This document shows positions 1-8,929 of a stretch of DNA of 64,000 bases, piece after piece. The DNA lies in contig CBDCGU010000003.1 in assembly GCA_965216945.1 (NCBI GenBank), positions 620,001-684,000 of the forward strand. Direction: 5' to 3'. The position numbers were made by a program, and so were the translations under genes. Numbering within the stretch: the first letter of the stretch is position 1; each line of letters begins with the position of its first letter. The DNA comes from DATHZQ01 sp965216945. Lineage in GTDB: Bacteria > Actinomycetota > Acidimicrobiia > Spongiisociales > UBA5794. The notes below the pieces were generated by a model, which saw only the letters and a program-made list of their open reading frames with translations, did no database searches and was not told the origin of the DNA.

Positions 1-330
1 GAGGGCGGCCACGATCGGCCCGGTCCGCTCCGCCGCCGACGAAGCCAGTGCTCGCAGTACCGGCGAATCTCCGGGTGGATCGTCCTGTGTCGGGTGCGGC
101 TTCACGAGGCGCTCGGCAGCGCGGTCGCCGGCCGCCGGCGCCTGTCCCGCCTCGAGGGCGATGACCGACGCCTCCTTGACGCCGCTGTCCCCCAGGCGGC
201 GCAAGAAGTCGGCAGGGATGTTCATGGCCGTGAAGACGATCACGTCGTCGCCCTCGGCATACCAGCGCGCCACGGCGCTTGCGGCGCGGCGGGGATCGAG
301 CGTGCCGTCCGTGGCAACGAGGATGTGCAT
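1..330 (-). CDS. Universal stress protein (UspA-like), C-terminus cut by window edge
   Basis: Reading leftward from an ATG at 330, 110 codons stay open to the window edge. The N-terminus MHILVATDGTLDPRRAA has the beta-strand plus ATDGT loop typical of the UspA fold. A second hydrophobic strand (DDVIVFTAMNIP, about residues 29-40) and a later 'GPIVAAL' strand fit the same alpha/beta fold. The C-terminal ATP-binding G-x2-G-x9-G motif of the family would lie outside the window, so nucleotide binding cannot be judged. It is 21 nt downstream of the MFS permease stop and on the same strand, so the two may be co-transcribed. Role in stress tolerance is from family knowledge only. Confidence 0.7.
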   Translation of the reverse strand, partial: MHILVATDGTLDPRRAASAVARWYAEGDDVIVFTAMNIPADFLRRLGDSGVKEASVIALEAGQAPAAGDRAAERLVKPHPTQDDPPGDSPVLRALASSAAERTGPIVAAL

Positions 331-351
331 GGCCAGCCTTTCCGGAAGTCG

Positions 352-1584
352 TCAGGGCCGATGGTAGGCATCGGGATCGAAGCCGGGCCGAGCCGGCATC
401 ACGTCACCTGCCTCCAGGAGGCCACGGCGGTGTACCGATGCCAGCCACACCGTGTTCGCCAGCATCACGACCCCGAGCAGGGCCACCGGCCCACGGAAGC
501 TACCGGTGGCGTCGATCCAAGCTCCGGAGAGGGCATTCCCCATGGCCCCGGCACTCGAGGCCGCGATGAGACCGATCGAGACGGCACGTACCGCCGCCTC
601 CGCCGGGAAACTCCGGTTGGCGATGGCGCCGACCAGGCCCCAGATCGGGTAGTTCATCACGCCGAAGCCCAACACGGCGACAACGAGCCCGGCATATCCC
701 CACGCAGCCAAGAGAACCAGGATGCCCGCGGCATAGGCTGCGGCCCCGACGACGAGAGCCAGCAATGGCGACGTCCGATCGCCGAACCGACCCATGACCG
801 GACCGGCGGCTGTCCCAACGATGCCGATCATCCACCACAGGCTGGCAACGAGCCACGGGCTCAGCAGCATCTCATCGCTCGCCGTTGCTGTGAGAAAGAC
901 GTTGAAGGGAAACCCGCCGAGCCCCGCGGCCAGGCTCGCCAGCACCACGACCCGGCCCGCCGGCGCCACCAGTACCCGGCGCAACCCGATGTACGACGCC
1001 GAGCCCCGTTGCGGCGCCGGCGGCGGGATGGACGCACGGAAGACGAGGCGACCTCCGATGATGGGGATGAGCGCCAGCACCGCAGCGATGACGAAAGACA
1101 CACGCCACGTGTGGAGAGTGCTCGACGTCTGCACCAGGACGCCGTTGAGGAGCACGCCGAGGGCAGCTCCGCTGGAAGCGCCGGCCATGACCACGGACCG
1201 GCTCCCCGGCTCCACCGTTGCGCCGGCGAGATGGATGCTCGTTGCCCAGGAGATGGGAGCGATCGCCCCCATCACGATCGTCGCAACGGTCAGCGTGACC
1301 GGCGAGGTCGACGTCGCCGCCAGCAGCAGCCCGATCCCCGTGACGGCATACGTTGCAAGCAACAGACCGCGGCCGGGGATGCGATCGATCAGCTTGCCCG
1401 CCGACAATGCCCCCACGGAGTAGGCCAGGAGGCCGATGGCCACGGCGACACCGAGCACGCCGTATCCGGAGTCCAGGTCCTCCGAGATGCGAGGCAGCAT
1501 CGCCGGAACGAGTGCGATGCCAAACCCGTGCGTGATCAGCGTCCCGAGGCCCAGAATCGCCGTTGCCGGTCCGGGTCTGATCAA
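352..1584 (-). CDS. MFS transporter
   Basis: A 410-residue protein made almost entirely of hydrophobic segments, consistent with a 12-helix major facilitator superfamily permease. The loop after the second helix carries GKLIDRIPGR (about residues 63-72), a match to MFS motif A (G-x3-D-R-x-G-R). The substrate cannot be told from sequence; small-molecule or drug export or nutrient uptake are all possible. The best start is TTG at 1584, because the first helix begins at about residue 8. I see no clear ribosome binding site there, but a TAGCGT hexamer sits 6 nt upstream, as in leaderless actinobacterial promoters. It is divergent from the osmolyte importer genes. Confidence 0.85.
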   Translation of the reverse strand: MIRPGPATAILGLGTLITHGFGIALVPAMLPRISEDLDSGYGVLGVAVAIGLLAYSVGALSAGKLIDRIPGRGLLLATYAVTGIGLLLAATSTSPVTLTVATIVMGAIAPISWATSIHLAGATVEPGSRSVVMAGASSGAALGVLLNGVLVQTSSTLHTWRVSFVIAAVLALIPIIGGRLVFRASIPPPAPQRGSASYIGLRRVLVAPAGRVVVLASLAAGLGGFPFNVFLTATASDEMLLSPWLVASLWWMIGIVGTAAGPVMGRFGDRTSPLLALVVGAAAYAAGILVLLAAWGYAGLVVAVLGFGVMNYPIWGLVGAIANRSFPAEAAVRAVSIGLIAASSAGAMGNALSGAWIDATGSFRGPVALLGVVMLANTVWLASVHRRGLLEAGDVMPARPGFDPDAYHRP

Positions 1585-1923
1585 CGCAGAACGCTACGCA
1601 AGAGCCGTCTCAGAACCCGTGGACGCCGCGCCGGAGCTTGCGCTCCATCACCAACCCTGGGGGCGGCGGAACGGCGAGAGTTCGGTGCAGGCCCACCCGC
1701 ACGATTCGCAGGAAACGCATGCATACTGCGAGAAATCGCATGCCGTCAGTCTATCGACCGGCCGGCCCGCCATGGATCGTCGGCTGGGACGGTAGGGCCA
1801 TAGGTCCCGTCCCGCCCGGGCAATCGCTCCTGGTCGGTGTTACCCTCGCTTCTCGGAGGGGCCCGCAGGGACGAGGAGACGCGCACGGACTACGGTCCGG
1901 CGCAGCGAGAGACCGGGAGGCCT
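1585..1923. promoter_or_regulatory. Divergent intergenic region, MFS / osmolyte importer
   Basis: This 339-nt gap lies between two divergent start codons and must hold both promoters. CGCATGC occurs twice about 20 bp apart (about 1715-1745) flanking a CATACT hexamer, a possible operator with a -10 like element. An SD-like GGGAGG ends at 1920, just before the ATG at 1924. I found no convincing -35/-10 pair and no coding sequence. Confidence 0.35.
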
Positions 1924-3147
1924 ATGTCGGAGTCTGGCGCAGACATCATCCGGCTCGAGAACGTCTACAAGATCTTCGGGCCACAACCTCGGGGCCGGGC
2001 CTTCGACCTGGTGAAGGCCGGGTACAACAAGGACGAGGTGCTGCGACGCTCCGGCCACGTCGTCGGTCTCGACGACGTGAGTTTTTCCGTGCATCAAGGC
2101 GAGATCTTCGTCGTCATGGGTCTGTCTGGTTCCGGAAAATCCACCGCGATCCGCACGGTGAACAAGCTCCACGACGTGACCTATGGCGAGGTATGGGTCG
2201 ACGGCATCGACGTCCAGACACTGGACGGCTCCGATCTCCAGGCATACCGGCGCGAGAAGATGGGGATGGTCTTCCAGCATTTTGCGCTGTTCCCGCACCG
2301 CAACGTCATCGACAACGTCGGCTACGGCCTCAAGATCCAGGGCGTGGACAAGGACGAACGGGATGCGGCCTCACTCAAGGCGCTGTCGTTGGTGGGCTTG
2401 GAGCCCTATGCGTACAACGCCACCCAGGAGCTGTCGGGCGGAATGCAGCAGCGTGTCGGCTTGGCCAGGGCGCTGGCCGCCGACCCGGACATTCTCCTCA
2501 TGGACGAGGCCTTCTCGGCGCTCGACCCACTCATCCGGCGGCAGATGCAGGACGAGATGATGGAGATCCAAAACGAGCTCCACAAGACGATCCTCTTCAT
2601 CACCCACGATCTCAACGAAGCGCTCCGCATCGGCGACCGCGTCTGCATCATGAAGGACGGCGCCGTCGTCCAGATCGGTACGCCTGAGGAGATCCTGACG
2701 GAACCCGCCACCGGCTATGTGGCCGAGTTCGTCCAGGATGTGGATCAAGGACGGGTGATCCAGGTATCCGACATCATGGTGGCCCCGGACCCGATCTCCC
2801 ACTCGATGAGCCTTCAGGAGGGCCTGGTGGCGGTCGGCGACCGCGTCGGTGCGTTCGTGGTGGACGATGCGGGCAAGCCGGTGTCCGTACTGACCCCCGC
2901 CGACGGTATCCGTGCGGTGGGGATGGGATCGAGCGACCTGAGTGCCGCGCTTCGCACCGATTTCGACACGACGCGTCCCTCCGATCGTCTCAACGACGTC
3001 TACGCATCCGCAGGCCGCGGCCTCCCGATCGCCGTCGTCGATGACGCCGGCGTCTTGGTGGGCAACCTCGATCCACGCCACATCATGGAGGAGATGGGAC
3101 GGGTCGAGAGTCTCATCGACGGTTTCGAGCGAGAGGTATTCATGTGA
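1924..3147 (+). CDS. proV: Glycine betaine/proline ABC transporter, ATP-binding subunit
   Basis: 407-residue ATPase of the OpuAA/ProV family, which powers uptake of glycine betaine or related osmolytes at the inner face of the membrane. Walker A GLSGSGKST (66-74), Q-loop FQHFALFP (117-124), signature LSGGMQQ (170-176) and Walker B ILLMDEAFSALDP (190-202) are intact. The C-terminal ~140 residues fit the tandem CBS domains that sense ionic strength in this family. The N-terminal stretch before Walker A has the family-typical insert (about 20-45). ATG 1924 is chosen because GGGAGG lies just upstream; an upstream in-frame TTG/ATG at 1837 has no such signal. It overlaps the permease gene by 4 nt (ATGTGA). 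Confidence 0.95.
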   Translation: MSESGADIIRLENVYKIFGPQPRGRAFDLVKAGYNKDEVLRRSGHVVGLDDVSFSVHQGEIFVVMGLSGSGKSTAIRTVNKLHDVTYGEVWVDGIDVQTLDGSDLQAYRREKMGMVFQHFALFPHRNVIDNVGYGLKIQGVDKDERDAASLKALSLVGLEPYAYNATQELSGGMQQRVGLARALAADPDILLMDEAFSALDPLIRRQMQDEMMEIQNELHKTILFITHDLNEALRIGDRVCIMKDGAVVQIGTPEEILTEPATGYVAEFVQDVDQGRVIQVSDIMVAPDPISHSMSLQEGLVAVGDRVGAFVVDDAGKPVSVLTPADGIRAVGMGSSDLSAALRTDFDTTRPSDRLNDVYASAGRGLPIAVVDDAGVLVGNLDPRHIMEEMGRVESLIDGFEREVFM

Positions 3148-5234
3148 CAGTCCTGGCTCAAGGAAGCACCGACCGGAGCTTCTTCGACAACGCCACCCTC
3201 GACCAGTGGGAGATCCCGTTCGGCGACTGGATCGATCAATCCGTCGACTGGATCTTCAACAACATGCGGGGACTGCTCAATGCGCTCGCCTGGCCGTTCG
3301 AGGTGCTCATCGACACCTTCGTGAACGACTTCCTCGCCACCATCTCGTGGGTCTGGGTCGTGCTGGGCATGTTCCTGATCGCATCGCTGGTGCGGAACGT
3401 CAAGGTCGGCGTGGGGGTCGCAGGGGCTCTCGTCGTCTGCGGGCTGCTGGGAAACGCCTACTGGCTGGAGACGGCCCGCACGATCGGCTTCATCGCCGTG
3501 GCCGTGCTGCTCTGCGTCATCATCGGGATACCCGTCGGCATCCTCTGCGGGCGCTTCGACGGTGTCTGGAAGGTCGTGAGACCCGTGCTCGACGCCATGC
3601 AGGTCGTGCACTCCTTCGTGTACATGCTCCCGTTCATCTTCTTCTGGGGCATCGGTGAAGTGTCGGCCACGATGGTGACGATGGTGTTTGCCATCCCGCC
3701 GCTCATCAGGCTGACGAATCTCGGCATCAGGCAGGTACCGGGCGACGTCGTCGAAGCAAGCAGAGCATATGGCGCACCCGAGTCGCGCGTGCTGCTCGAC
3801 GTCCAGCTGCCCCTCGCCCGCCCCGCCATCATGACGGGCATCAACCAGACGTTGCTGCTGGCGATCTCGATGCTGGGCATCGCAGCCATCATGGGCGCAG
3901 GCGGTCTCGGCCGGCTGCTCTTCCGGGCGCTCTCCAACCAGGATGTGGCGCTGGCGGCATCGGGCGGTCTGGCCTTCTTCCTCGTAGCCGTCATCTTGGA
4001 CCGGATGACCCAGGGCGAAGAGGGACCAGGCGGCAACCTGTTCCATCGCATCCGGCTGGCCTGGGCCCACCGGCGGGATCCCGAAGCACTGCTGCCCGAC
4101 TCCGACAGCTCGACCTACCGGCAAGTGGATGTCTTCGAGCCGATCAAGAGCGCCGAGCGCGTGCCGATGTGGACGACGCTCATCGGTTCGATCGCAGCGG
4201 TAGTCGCCGTGTTCCTGCCCTGGACCGCAGACGCAGGCAAGTTCAGCGCCTACGGCAATCGTATGCACGAAGACCTGCCGGGCCTGACGTTCCCCGGGAC
4301 CGACGGAGCGGGCGGAAGCTGGTTCGGCATCATCGTGCTTCTCACAGGCCTGTTCGTGGTCCTGGCGGTGGTGAGTGCCTTCCGCTCCCCAGGACGGGGT
4401 GGGCGCTGGCTGAGCGCCGACGGGGCGGTCATCGGCTCACTGATCCTGCTGTTGACGAGCGGCGTCCACCTCATCGCACCGCCGTCCCAGATCGCCCAGG
4501 ATCCCGGCACGGGCATCGGCGTCATCGTCGCCGTGCTCGGATCGCTGGCCGCCGCCGTGGGTTCGATCATGTGGATTCGTGTTGCACCGCATTCCCCGCT
4601 CCACCCCCTGAAAGCGGTCGTGTCACTCGGGCGAATCGTCGGTGCGACGATCGCAGTCATCGTCATCGTGATCGGGATGTTCTCCGGGTGGAGCTTCGAC
4701 GGTCGGCAGGACACCATCGTCTCGCCTGAGCTCGAGGCCGAGATCCAGAGCTTGCGCGAGCAGGCAGCGGCCAATCCGGAGGATGCAGGTGCGATCGCCG
4801 CCGAGCTGTCGGCGGCGATGGCTCGAGCCCAGAACCAGGGAGTGTTGGTCACCAATGGCGTCACCACAACGGGACCGCGCCTGGGACTATGGTCGGTCAT
4901 CGCCGCGGCCGTCGGCTTCGTGACGGCGCTGCTCGCCGCGGGCGTCGGCAGCATCGACGAACACAGGCAGTGGCGCTGGAGCGCCATCACCGCCGGTCTC
5001 GGAGCCGGCGTGGCTTCGATCGCTCTGGCCTGGATCTTCACGCAGGTACGTACGGCCGACCCCAACTACGTCAGCGGAATCGGCTCCTTCCTCAGCATGT
5101 CGGGTGGGATCTTCCTGCTGGCCTCGGCCATGCCGGTCCTCAAGGAATTCCGGCGCGGCAACGTCTATTCGGACCAGCCTGCGACAGATCTTCCGGTGAC
5201 TGCGGCAGAGTCGCTGGTGGAGGCAACGGTGTAG
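3144..5234 (+). CDS. proW: Glycine betaine ABC transporter permease with large extra C-terminal membrane domain
   Basis: Residues 1-290 are a ProW/OpuAB-type permease: a hydrophilic N-terminus, about six membrane segments and the EAA coupling loop EASRAYGAPESR (204-215) that contacts the ATPase. Residues 291-696 are not part of the usual family. They contain about eight further hydrophobic segments plus a soluble, acidic, coiled-coil-prone stretch (about 525-560) between two of them. Ordinary ProW proteins end at about 280-350 residues, so this one is roughly doubled. The start is GTG 3144, overlapping the proV stop. The extension could be a sensor, an anchoring domain or a second membrane protein fused in frame; I recognise no family in it. 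Confidence 0.9.
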   Translation: MTVLAQGSTDRSFFDNATLDQWEIPFGDWIDQSVDWIFNNMRGLLNALAWPFEVLIDTFVNDFLATISWVWVVLGMFLIASLVRNVKVGVGVAGALVVCGLLGNAYWLETARTIGFIAVAVLLCVIIGIPVGILCGRFDGVWKVVRPVLDAMQVVHSFVYMLPFIFFWGIGEVSATMVTMVFAIPPLIRLTNLGIRQVPGDVVEASRAYGAPESRVLLDVQLPLARPAIMTGINQTLLLAISMLGIAAIMGAGGLGRLLFRALSNQDVALAASGGLAFFLVAVILDRMTQGEEGPGGNLFHRIRLAWAHRRDPEALLPDSDSSTYRQVDVFEPIKSAERVPMWTTLIGSIAAVVAVFLPWTADAGKFSAYGNRMHEDLPGLTFPGTDGAGGSWFGIIVLLTGLFVVLAVVSAFRSPGRGGRWLSADGAVIGSLILLLTSGVHLIAPPSQIAQDPGTGIGVIVAVLGSLAAAVGSIMWIRVAPHSPLHPLKAVVSLGRIVGATIAVIVIVIGMFSGWSFDGRQDTIVSPELEAEIQSLREQAAANPEDAGAIAAELSAAMARAQNQGVLVTNGVTTTGPRLGLWSVIAAAVGFVTALLAAGVGSIDEHRQWRWSAITAGLGAGVASIALAWIFTQVRTADPNYVSGIGSFLSMSGGIFLLASAMPVLKEFRRGNVYSDQPATDLPVTAAESLVEATV

Positions 5235-5379
5235 ATGCGAGGGGCGCTTTGCCGGCACGACCGTCGGCAATGGAACGTTCCCACGGTATGGTGACCTGGT
5301 CCGACACGCTCCGTCGTGGCAGTGACCACCGCAGGCGGGCCACCACGAACAGAGCAACGGAAAGGGAGACAACACAACC

Positions 5380-6651
5380 ATGAGACGTTGGAACTTCAAG
5401 CTCATTGCGCTCATTGCTGCAATGGTGCTGGTCATCGCAGCATGTGGCGGCGATGACGACGATGCGGGTGGCGGCGATACCGCGGCGCCCGAGACAACAG
5501 AAGCAAGCGGCGGCGAGACCGATACCACGGCGCCGGCCGAGACGACCACAACGGCCGGTGAGGCCATGGACGACTCGCTGCCCGGCGAAGGCGTATCGGT
5601 CACGATGGCGCGTGCCGACTGGTCGACCGGCTATTTCCAGGCTGCGGTCTACCAACAGCTGCTCCAGGAGCTGGGCTACGAAGTGAGCGATCCTGCCGAC
5701 CTCGAGCTGGGACCCTCGCTTGCCTATCTGTCGATGGCGCAAGGCGACTTCGACTTCTGGGTCAACAGCTGGTACCCGGGTCACATCAGCTGGTGGGAGC
5801 CGGAGCTACCGGACGGTACCCAGGTGGGTGATCACCTGACCGTTCTCGGGCCCGCACCGGAGGCGGCAGGGGACTTCGAGCTGGCATTCCGCGAGGCCCC
5901 GGGTGAGTTGGTTGCCGGCGGTCTCCAGGGCTACCTGATCACCAAGACCTTCGCCGAGGAGTACGGCCTCAAGACCTTGGACGACCTGAACAGCAACGCC
6001 GATGCCCTTGCAGCATTCGATGCTGCAGACCCGGTACCGGGCAACGGCATTGCCGACATCTACGGCTGCCAGGAGAGCTGGACCTGTGACAACATCATCA
6101 CGAGCCAGATCGCCTTCTCGGGCTGGGAGAACATCCAGCAGACCATCGCGGGTTACGACGCGATGATCGCCGAGGCGGTGGCCAAGGCCAACGCCGGTGA
6201 GCCGATGGTCATCTACACCTGGACACCCAGCGCCTACATCACCCAGCTTCGCCCCGGCGACAATGTGGTGTGGATCGGCGTCGAAGAGGTCATCGATGAT
6301 TCGAACCCCGCCGGGCAGGACGGTGGCGAAGGCCACGACCAACGCCCGGGCAGGGCCAACATCGGGCCCGATCAGTGCCCCGTGGCTGAGGATCTCGGCA
6401 CCTGCCAGCTCGGCTGGATCGCTGCGGACATCCTCGTGACGGCGAACACGGAGTGGCTCAACGCCAACCCGGCCGCTGCTGCGCTGCTGGCGCAGGTGCA
6501 ACTGCCGATCATCGACGTCTCGCTCGCCAACGTGGAGCAGGACTCCGGCCGCAACACCAACGAGGACATCCAGGAGCTCGCCGCCGAGTGGATCGCCAAC
6601 AACCGGGCGCTCGTCGACGAATGGCTCGCCGCTGCCAAGGCAGCTGCCTAG
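5380..6651 (+). CDS. proX: Glycine betaine ABC transporter substrate-binding lipoprotein
   Basis: 423 residues. The signal peptide ends in a lipobox VIAAC with Cys22, followed by an acidic Gly/Asp linker and a Thr/Glu/Pro-rich spacer (to about 65), as in membrane-tethered actinobacterial receptors. The mature part matches the OpuAC/ProX family: a GYFQAAVYQQLLQELGY start, a Trp/Tyr-rich segment DFWVNSWYPGHISWW (about 125-140) that would form the aromatic quaternary-ammonium cage, and a late YTWTPSAYI segment. It lies 145 nt after the permease gene; GGAACGTTCC, a perfect 10-bp palindrome at 5272-5281 in that gap, could be an operator. A terminator follows. With proV and proW it makes a complete osmolyte importer. 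Confidence 0.93.
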   Translation: MRRWNFKLIALIAAMVLVIAACGGDDDDAGGGDTAAPETTEASGGETDTTAPAETTTTAGEAMDDSLPGEGVSVTMARADWSTGYFQAAVYQQLLQELGYEVSDPADLELGPSLAYLSMAQGDFDFWVNSWYPGHISWWEPELPDGTQVGDHLTVLGPAPEAAGDFELAFREAPGELVAGGLQGYLITKTFAEEYGLKTLDDLNSNADALAAFDAADPVPGNGIADIYGCQESWTCDNIITSQIAFSGWENIQQTIAGYDAMIAEAVAKANAGEPMVIYTWTPSAYITQLRPGDNVVWIGVEEVIDDSNPAGQDGGEGHDQRPGRANIGPDQCPVAEDLGTCQLGWIAADILVTANTEWLNANPAAAALLAQVQLPIIDVSLANVEQDSGRNTNEDIQELAAEWIANNRALVDEWLAAAKAAA

Positions 6652-6678
6652 CCAGACCACAGCTCGACGGACAAGACC

Positions 6679-6715
6679 AAGCGGCGCCTCCCACCGGGGG
6701 GCGCCGCTTCTCTTT
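6679..6715 (+). terminator. Rho-independent terminator after proX
   Basis: AAGCGGCGCC (6679-6688) pairs perfectly with GGCGCCGCTT (6700-6709) around an 11-nt loop, followed by CTCTTT. It lies 27 nt after the proX stop and ends the importer operon. Confidence 0.8.
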
Positions 6716-6934
6716 GCGCGACGTCGGTCCCGGGAGCCAGGCCGAGCAGCGAGGAGAACAGTGCGCTGGACCTATGCTCGGCCCCTGCGGCCGGGAGTAA
6801 CATTTGCGCCTGAAAGACGTGCGCTCGTGCGCGACGGCGCCGTGTTACACGGGCGACGGGATACGATCATCCTGAGACCCCCGCACGGATTCGCTTGCGA
6901 AGCGCCTGGGGGAAGAACCGGAAAGCGACTCGTG

Positions 6935-8044
6935 GTGAGCAACGTCCAACCGAGCATCGTCGTACAGCACGTCAACAAGACCTACGTGCCATCGCCGACC
7001 TGGCTGCGAGCACTCGTCAAGACGAACATCACCGATCCCGTCGTGGCCCTTCGCGACATCAACTTCGAGGTGGCCCCTGGCGAGATCGTCGGTGTGGTCG
7101 GCCCGAACGGAGCGGGGAAGACGACGACCTTTCGCATCCTGGTTGGCCTGACGACGCCGACGTCCGGCACGGCCACCGTGATGGGATATGACACGGCGAG
7201 GAACGCATCCCACGTCCGCTCGCTGGTCGGTTGGATGCCCGGCGATGACCGCAGTCTCCTGATGCGACTGTCGTGTGCGGAGAACCTGAGGTTCCACGGG
7301 CGTCTCCAAGGTCTCAACCCGAGCACGATGGACGAACGGATCAGAGAGGTCTTGGAATCGGTCGGCCTCGCCCACGCCTACTCCAAGACGATCTTCGCCC
7401 TGTCGGCGGGGATGCGATCACGCCTCCAGCTGGCTCGGGCACTTCTGCACGACCCGCGGGTACTCATTCTCGACGAGCCCACCGCGGCGATCGACCCGGT
7501 CGCCTCCCATGCCCTGCTCAAGCTGATCATGGACATCGTGGAGGAGCGGAAGCTCGCAGCCCTGGTCTCGTCCCACCGGCTCGAGGAGATCGAAGCCCTC
7601 GGATCACGCGTGATCCTGCTCGACCGGGGCACGATCCGCCACGACGGCGACCTGGAATGGATGCGGCAGAAGCTCGAGCGGCCCATGCTCGAGATCGAGT
7701 TTGGCGATTCCGCCTCGGCCACGCTGGCACTGAAAGCCATCAACGAGAGCTCCATCGAGACGGTGAGCTCGCTCGAGGACGAGACGACCGTGCGATGCGT
7801 CATGGACCACGGGACACCGTCGGGGACGGTGCTCGCAGAGTTCAACGGACTCCTCCCCCACATCACGCGCATCAGCGAGGTCAAGCGCCCACTGCGAGAG
7901 CTGCTCGCCGAGATCTATGGAGAAGACGACACGTCGGTTGACCGTGACCGCAGGAGGCGTCGGGAGGCGGGCGACGAGCACCGCTCCCGCCGCGACCGCA
8001 GGAAAGACAAGGTGAAGACCGGGCGCCGGAGGAGTGCGAGATGA
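6935..8044 (+). CDS. ABC-2 type exporter, ATP-binding protein
   Basis: 369-residue single-domain ATPase. Walker A GPNGAGKT (56-63), signature LSAGM (156-160, usually LSGGQ) and Walker B VLILDEP (176-182) are present. The next gene is an ABC-2 permease overlapping by 4 nt (ATGA), so the pair is an exporter. Position at the head of a polysaccharide locus suggests glycan or glycolipid export, but drug/lipid exporters of the DrrAB kind look alike. The last ~35 residues form an extremely basic/charged tail rich in Arg, Lys, Asp and Glu. GTG 6935 is chosen: it begins the conserved domain and has GGAAAG about 9 nt upstream. An earlier ATG at 6761 would add 58 unrelated residues. Confidence 0.88.
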   Translation: MSNVQPSIVVQHVNKTYVPSPTWLRALVKTNITDPVVALRDINFEVAPGEIVGVVGPNGAGKTTTFRILVGLTTPTSGTATVMGYDTARNASHVRSLVGWMPGDDRSLLMRLSCAENLRFHGRLQGLNPSTMDERIREVLESVGLAHAYSKTIFALSAGMRSRLQLARALLHDPRVLILDEPTAAIDPVASHALLKLIMDIVEERKLAALVSSHRLEEIEALGSRVILLDRGTIRHDGDLEWMRQKLERPMLEIEFGDSASATLALKAINESSIETVSSLEDETTVRCVMDHGTPSGTVLAEFNGLLPHITRISEVKRPLRELLAEIYGEDDTSVDRDRRRRREAGDEHRSRRDRRKDKVKTGRRRSAR

Positions 8045-8901
8045 CCGCAACCAGGACGCCGGCGAACCCGCACCAGGCCGCTGAGCGAGAGGTACGGAGA
8101 CGACCGGGCAAGGTGGTGACGACCCTCGCCTTCCTGCGGGCCGAGTTCGTCGAGGAGATCAGCTATCCCGCGACGTTTGCGTTCTCCATCATTCGCAGCG
8201 TGCTGCCGCTGGTGCTGTCGTTCTTCATCGGGCAGCTCATCCGTGACGAACGGGTCGGCAGCGACTACGTGACCTTCGCCGCCATCGGCCTCGGCGTGAC
8301 CAGCATGCTCGGAGGTGCGCTGAGCGGGTTCGGCGCCAGCCTGCAGAGAGCCTTCCAGCGCGGCACGCTCGAGACCTACCTGGTCGAGCCGGTTCCATGG
8401 ACCTTCCTGCCCTTCGCCATGAACACGTGGCAGGTCCTTCTCGGGCTGGTCAACGGCACGATCCTCATGGTCGTCGGGTACTTCCTCGGGGCCTCATACC
8501 AGCTCACCGACCTGCCGGCGTTCGTCCTTCTCGTGCTGGTCGGACTGCTGGCCACCACGGCGATCGGAATCCTGTCGTCCGCCATCTTGATGTTGACGCT
8601 GAAATCGCAGCCGATCCTCCTGGTCTACGGAATGGCGGCGAGCCTCCTCGCCGGTTCCGTCTTCTCGGTCTCCCAGTTGCCCGACTGGCTCCGATTCTTC
8701 TCCTATCTCATCCCGCACACGTATGTCATCAACGGCGCTCGCGGTCTGCTCATGGAGGACCCGGGAGCATTCACCATCGAGTATGCGACGGCGATGACGG
8801 TCCTGGCCACATTCACGGTGATTGTGCTGCCGCTGGGAGTCTGGATGTTCCGCCGCACGCTCGAGCTGGCCCGTCGCCTGGGCTTGCTCAGCGGCTACTA
8901 A
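8041..8901 (+). CDS. ABC-2 type exporter permease
   Basis: 286 residues with about six hydrophobic segments and a cytoplasmic N-terminal stretch of about 30 residues, the layout of ABC-2 permeases such as Wzm/DrrB. The segment FQRGTLETYLVEP (about 103-115) between helices is the typical amphipathic coupling region of this superfamily. It overlaps the ATPase gene by 4 nt and is followed after 28 nt by a glycosyltransferase gene on the same strand. This supports, without proving, a role in exporting a surface glycan or its lipid-linked precursor. Confidence 0.88.
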   Translation: MTATRTPANPHQAAEREVRRRPGKVVTTLAFLRAEFVEEISYPATFAFSIIRSVLPLVLSFFIGQLIRDERVGSDYVTFAAIGLGVTSMLGGALSGFGASLQRAFQRGTLETYLVEPVPWTFLPFAMNTWQVLLGLVNGTILMVVGYFLGASYQLTDLPAFVLLVLVGLLATTAIGILSSAILMLTLKSQPILLVYGMAASLLAGSVFSVSQLPDWLRFFSYLIPHTYVINGARGLLMEDPGAFTIEYATAMTVLATFTVIVLPLGVWMFRRTLELARRLGLLSGY

Positions 8902-8929
8902 CCGGGCGAGCCGCCTCGAACGGGTCGTG

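Noticed and set aside
94..1803. 569-codon plus-strand open frame
   Set aside because: It lies antisense to the MFS gene; its translation is a low-complexity Arg/Asp/Gly/His mix without domains, as expected of a GC-rich shadow.
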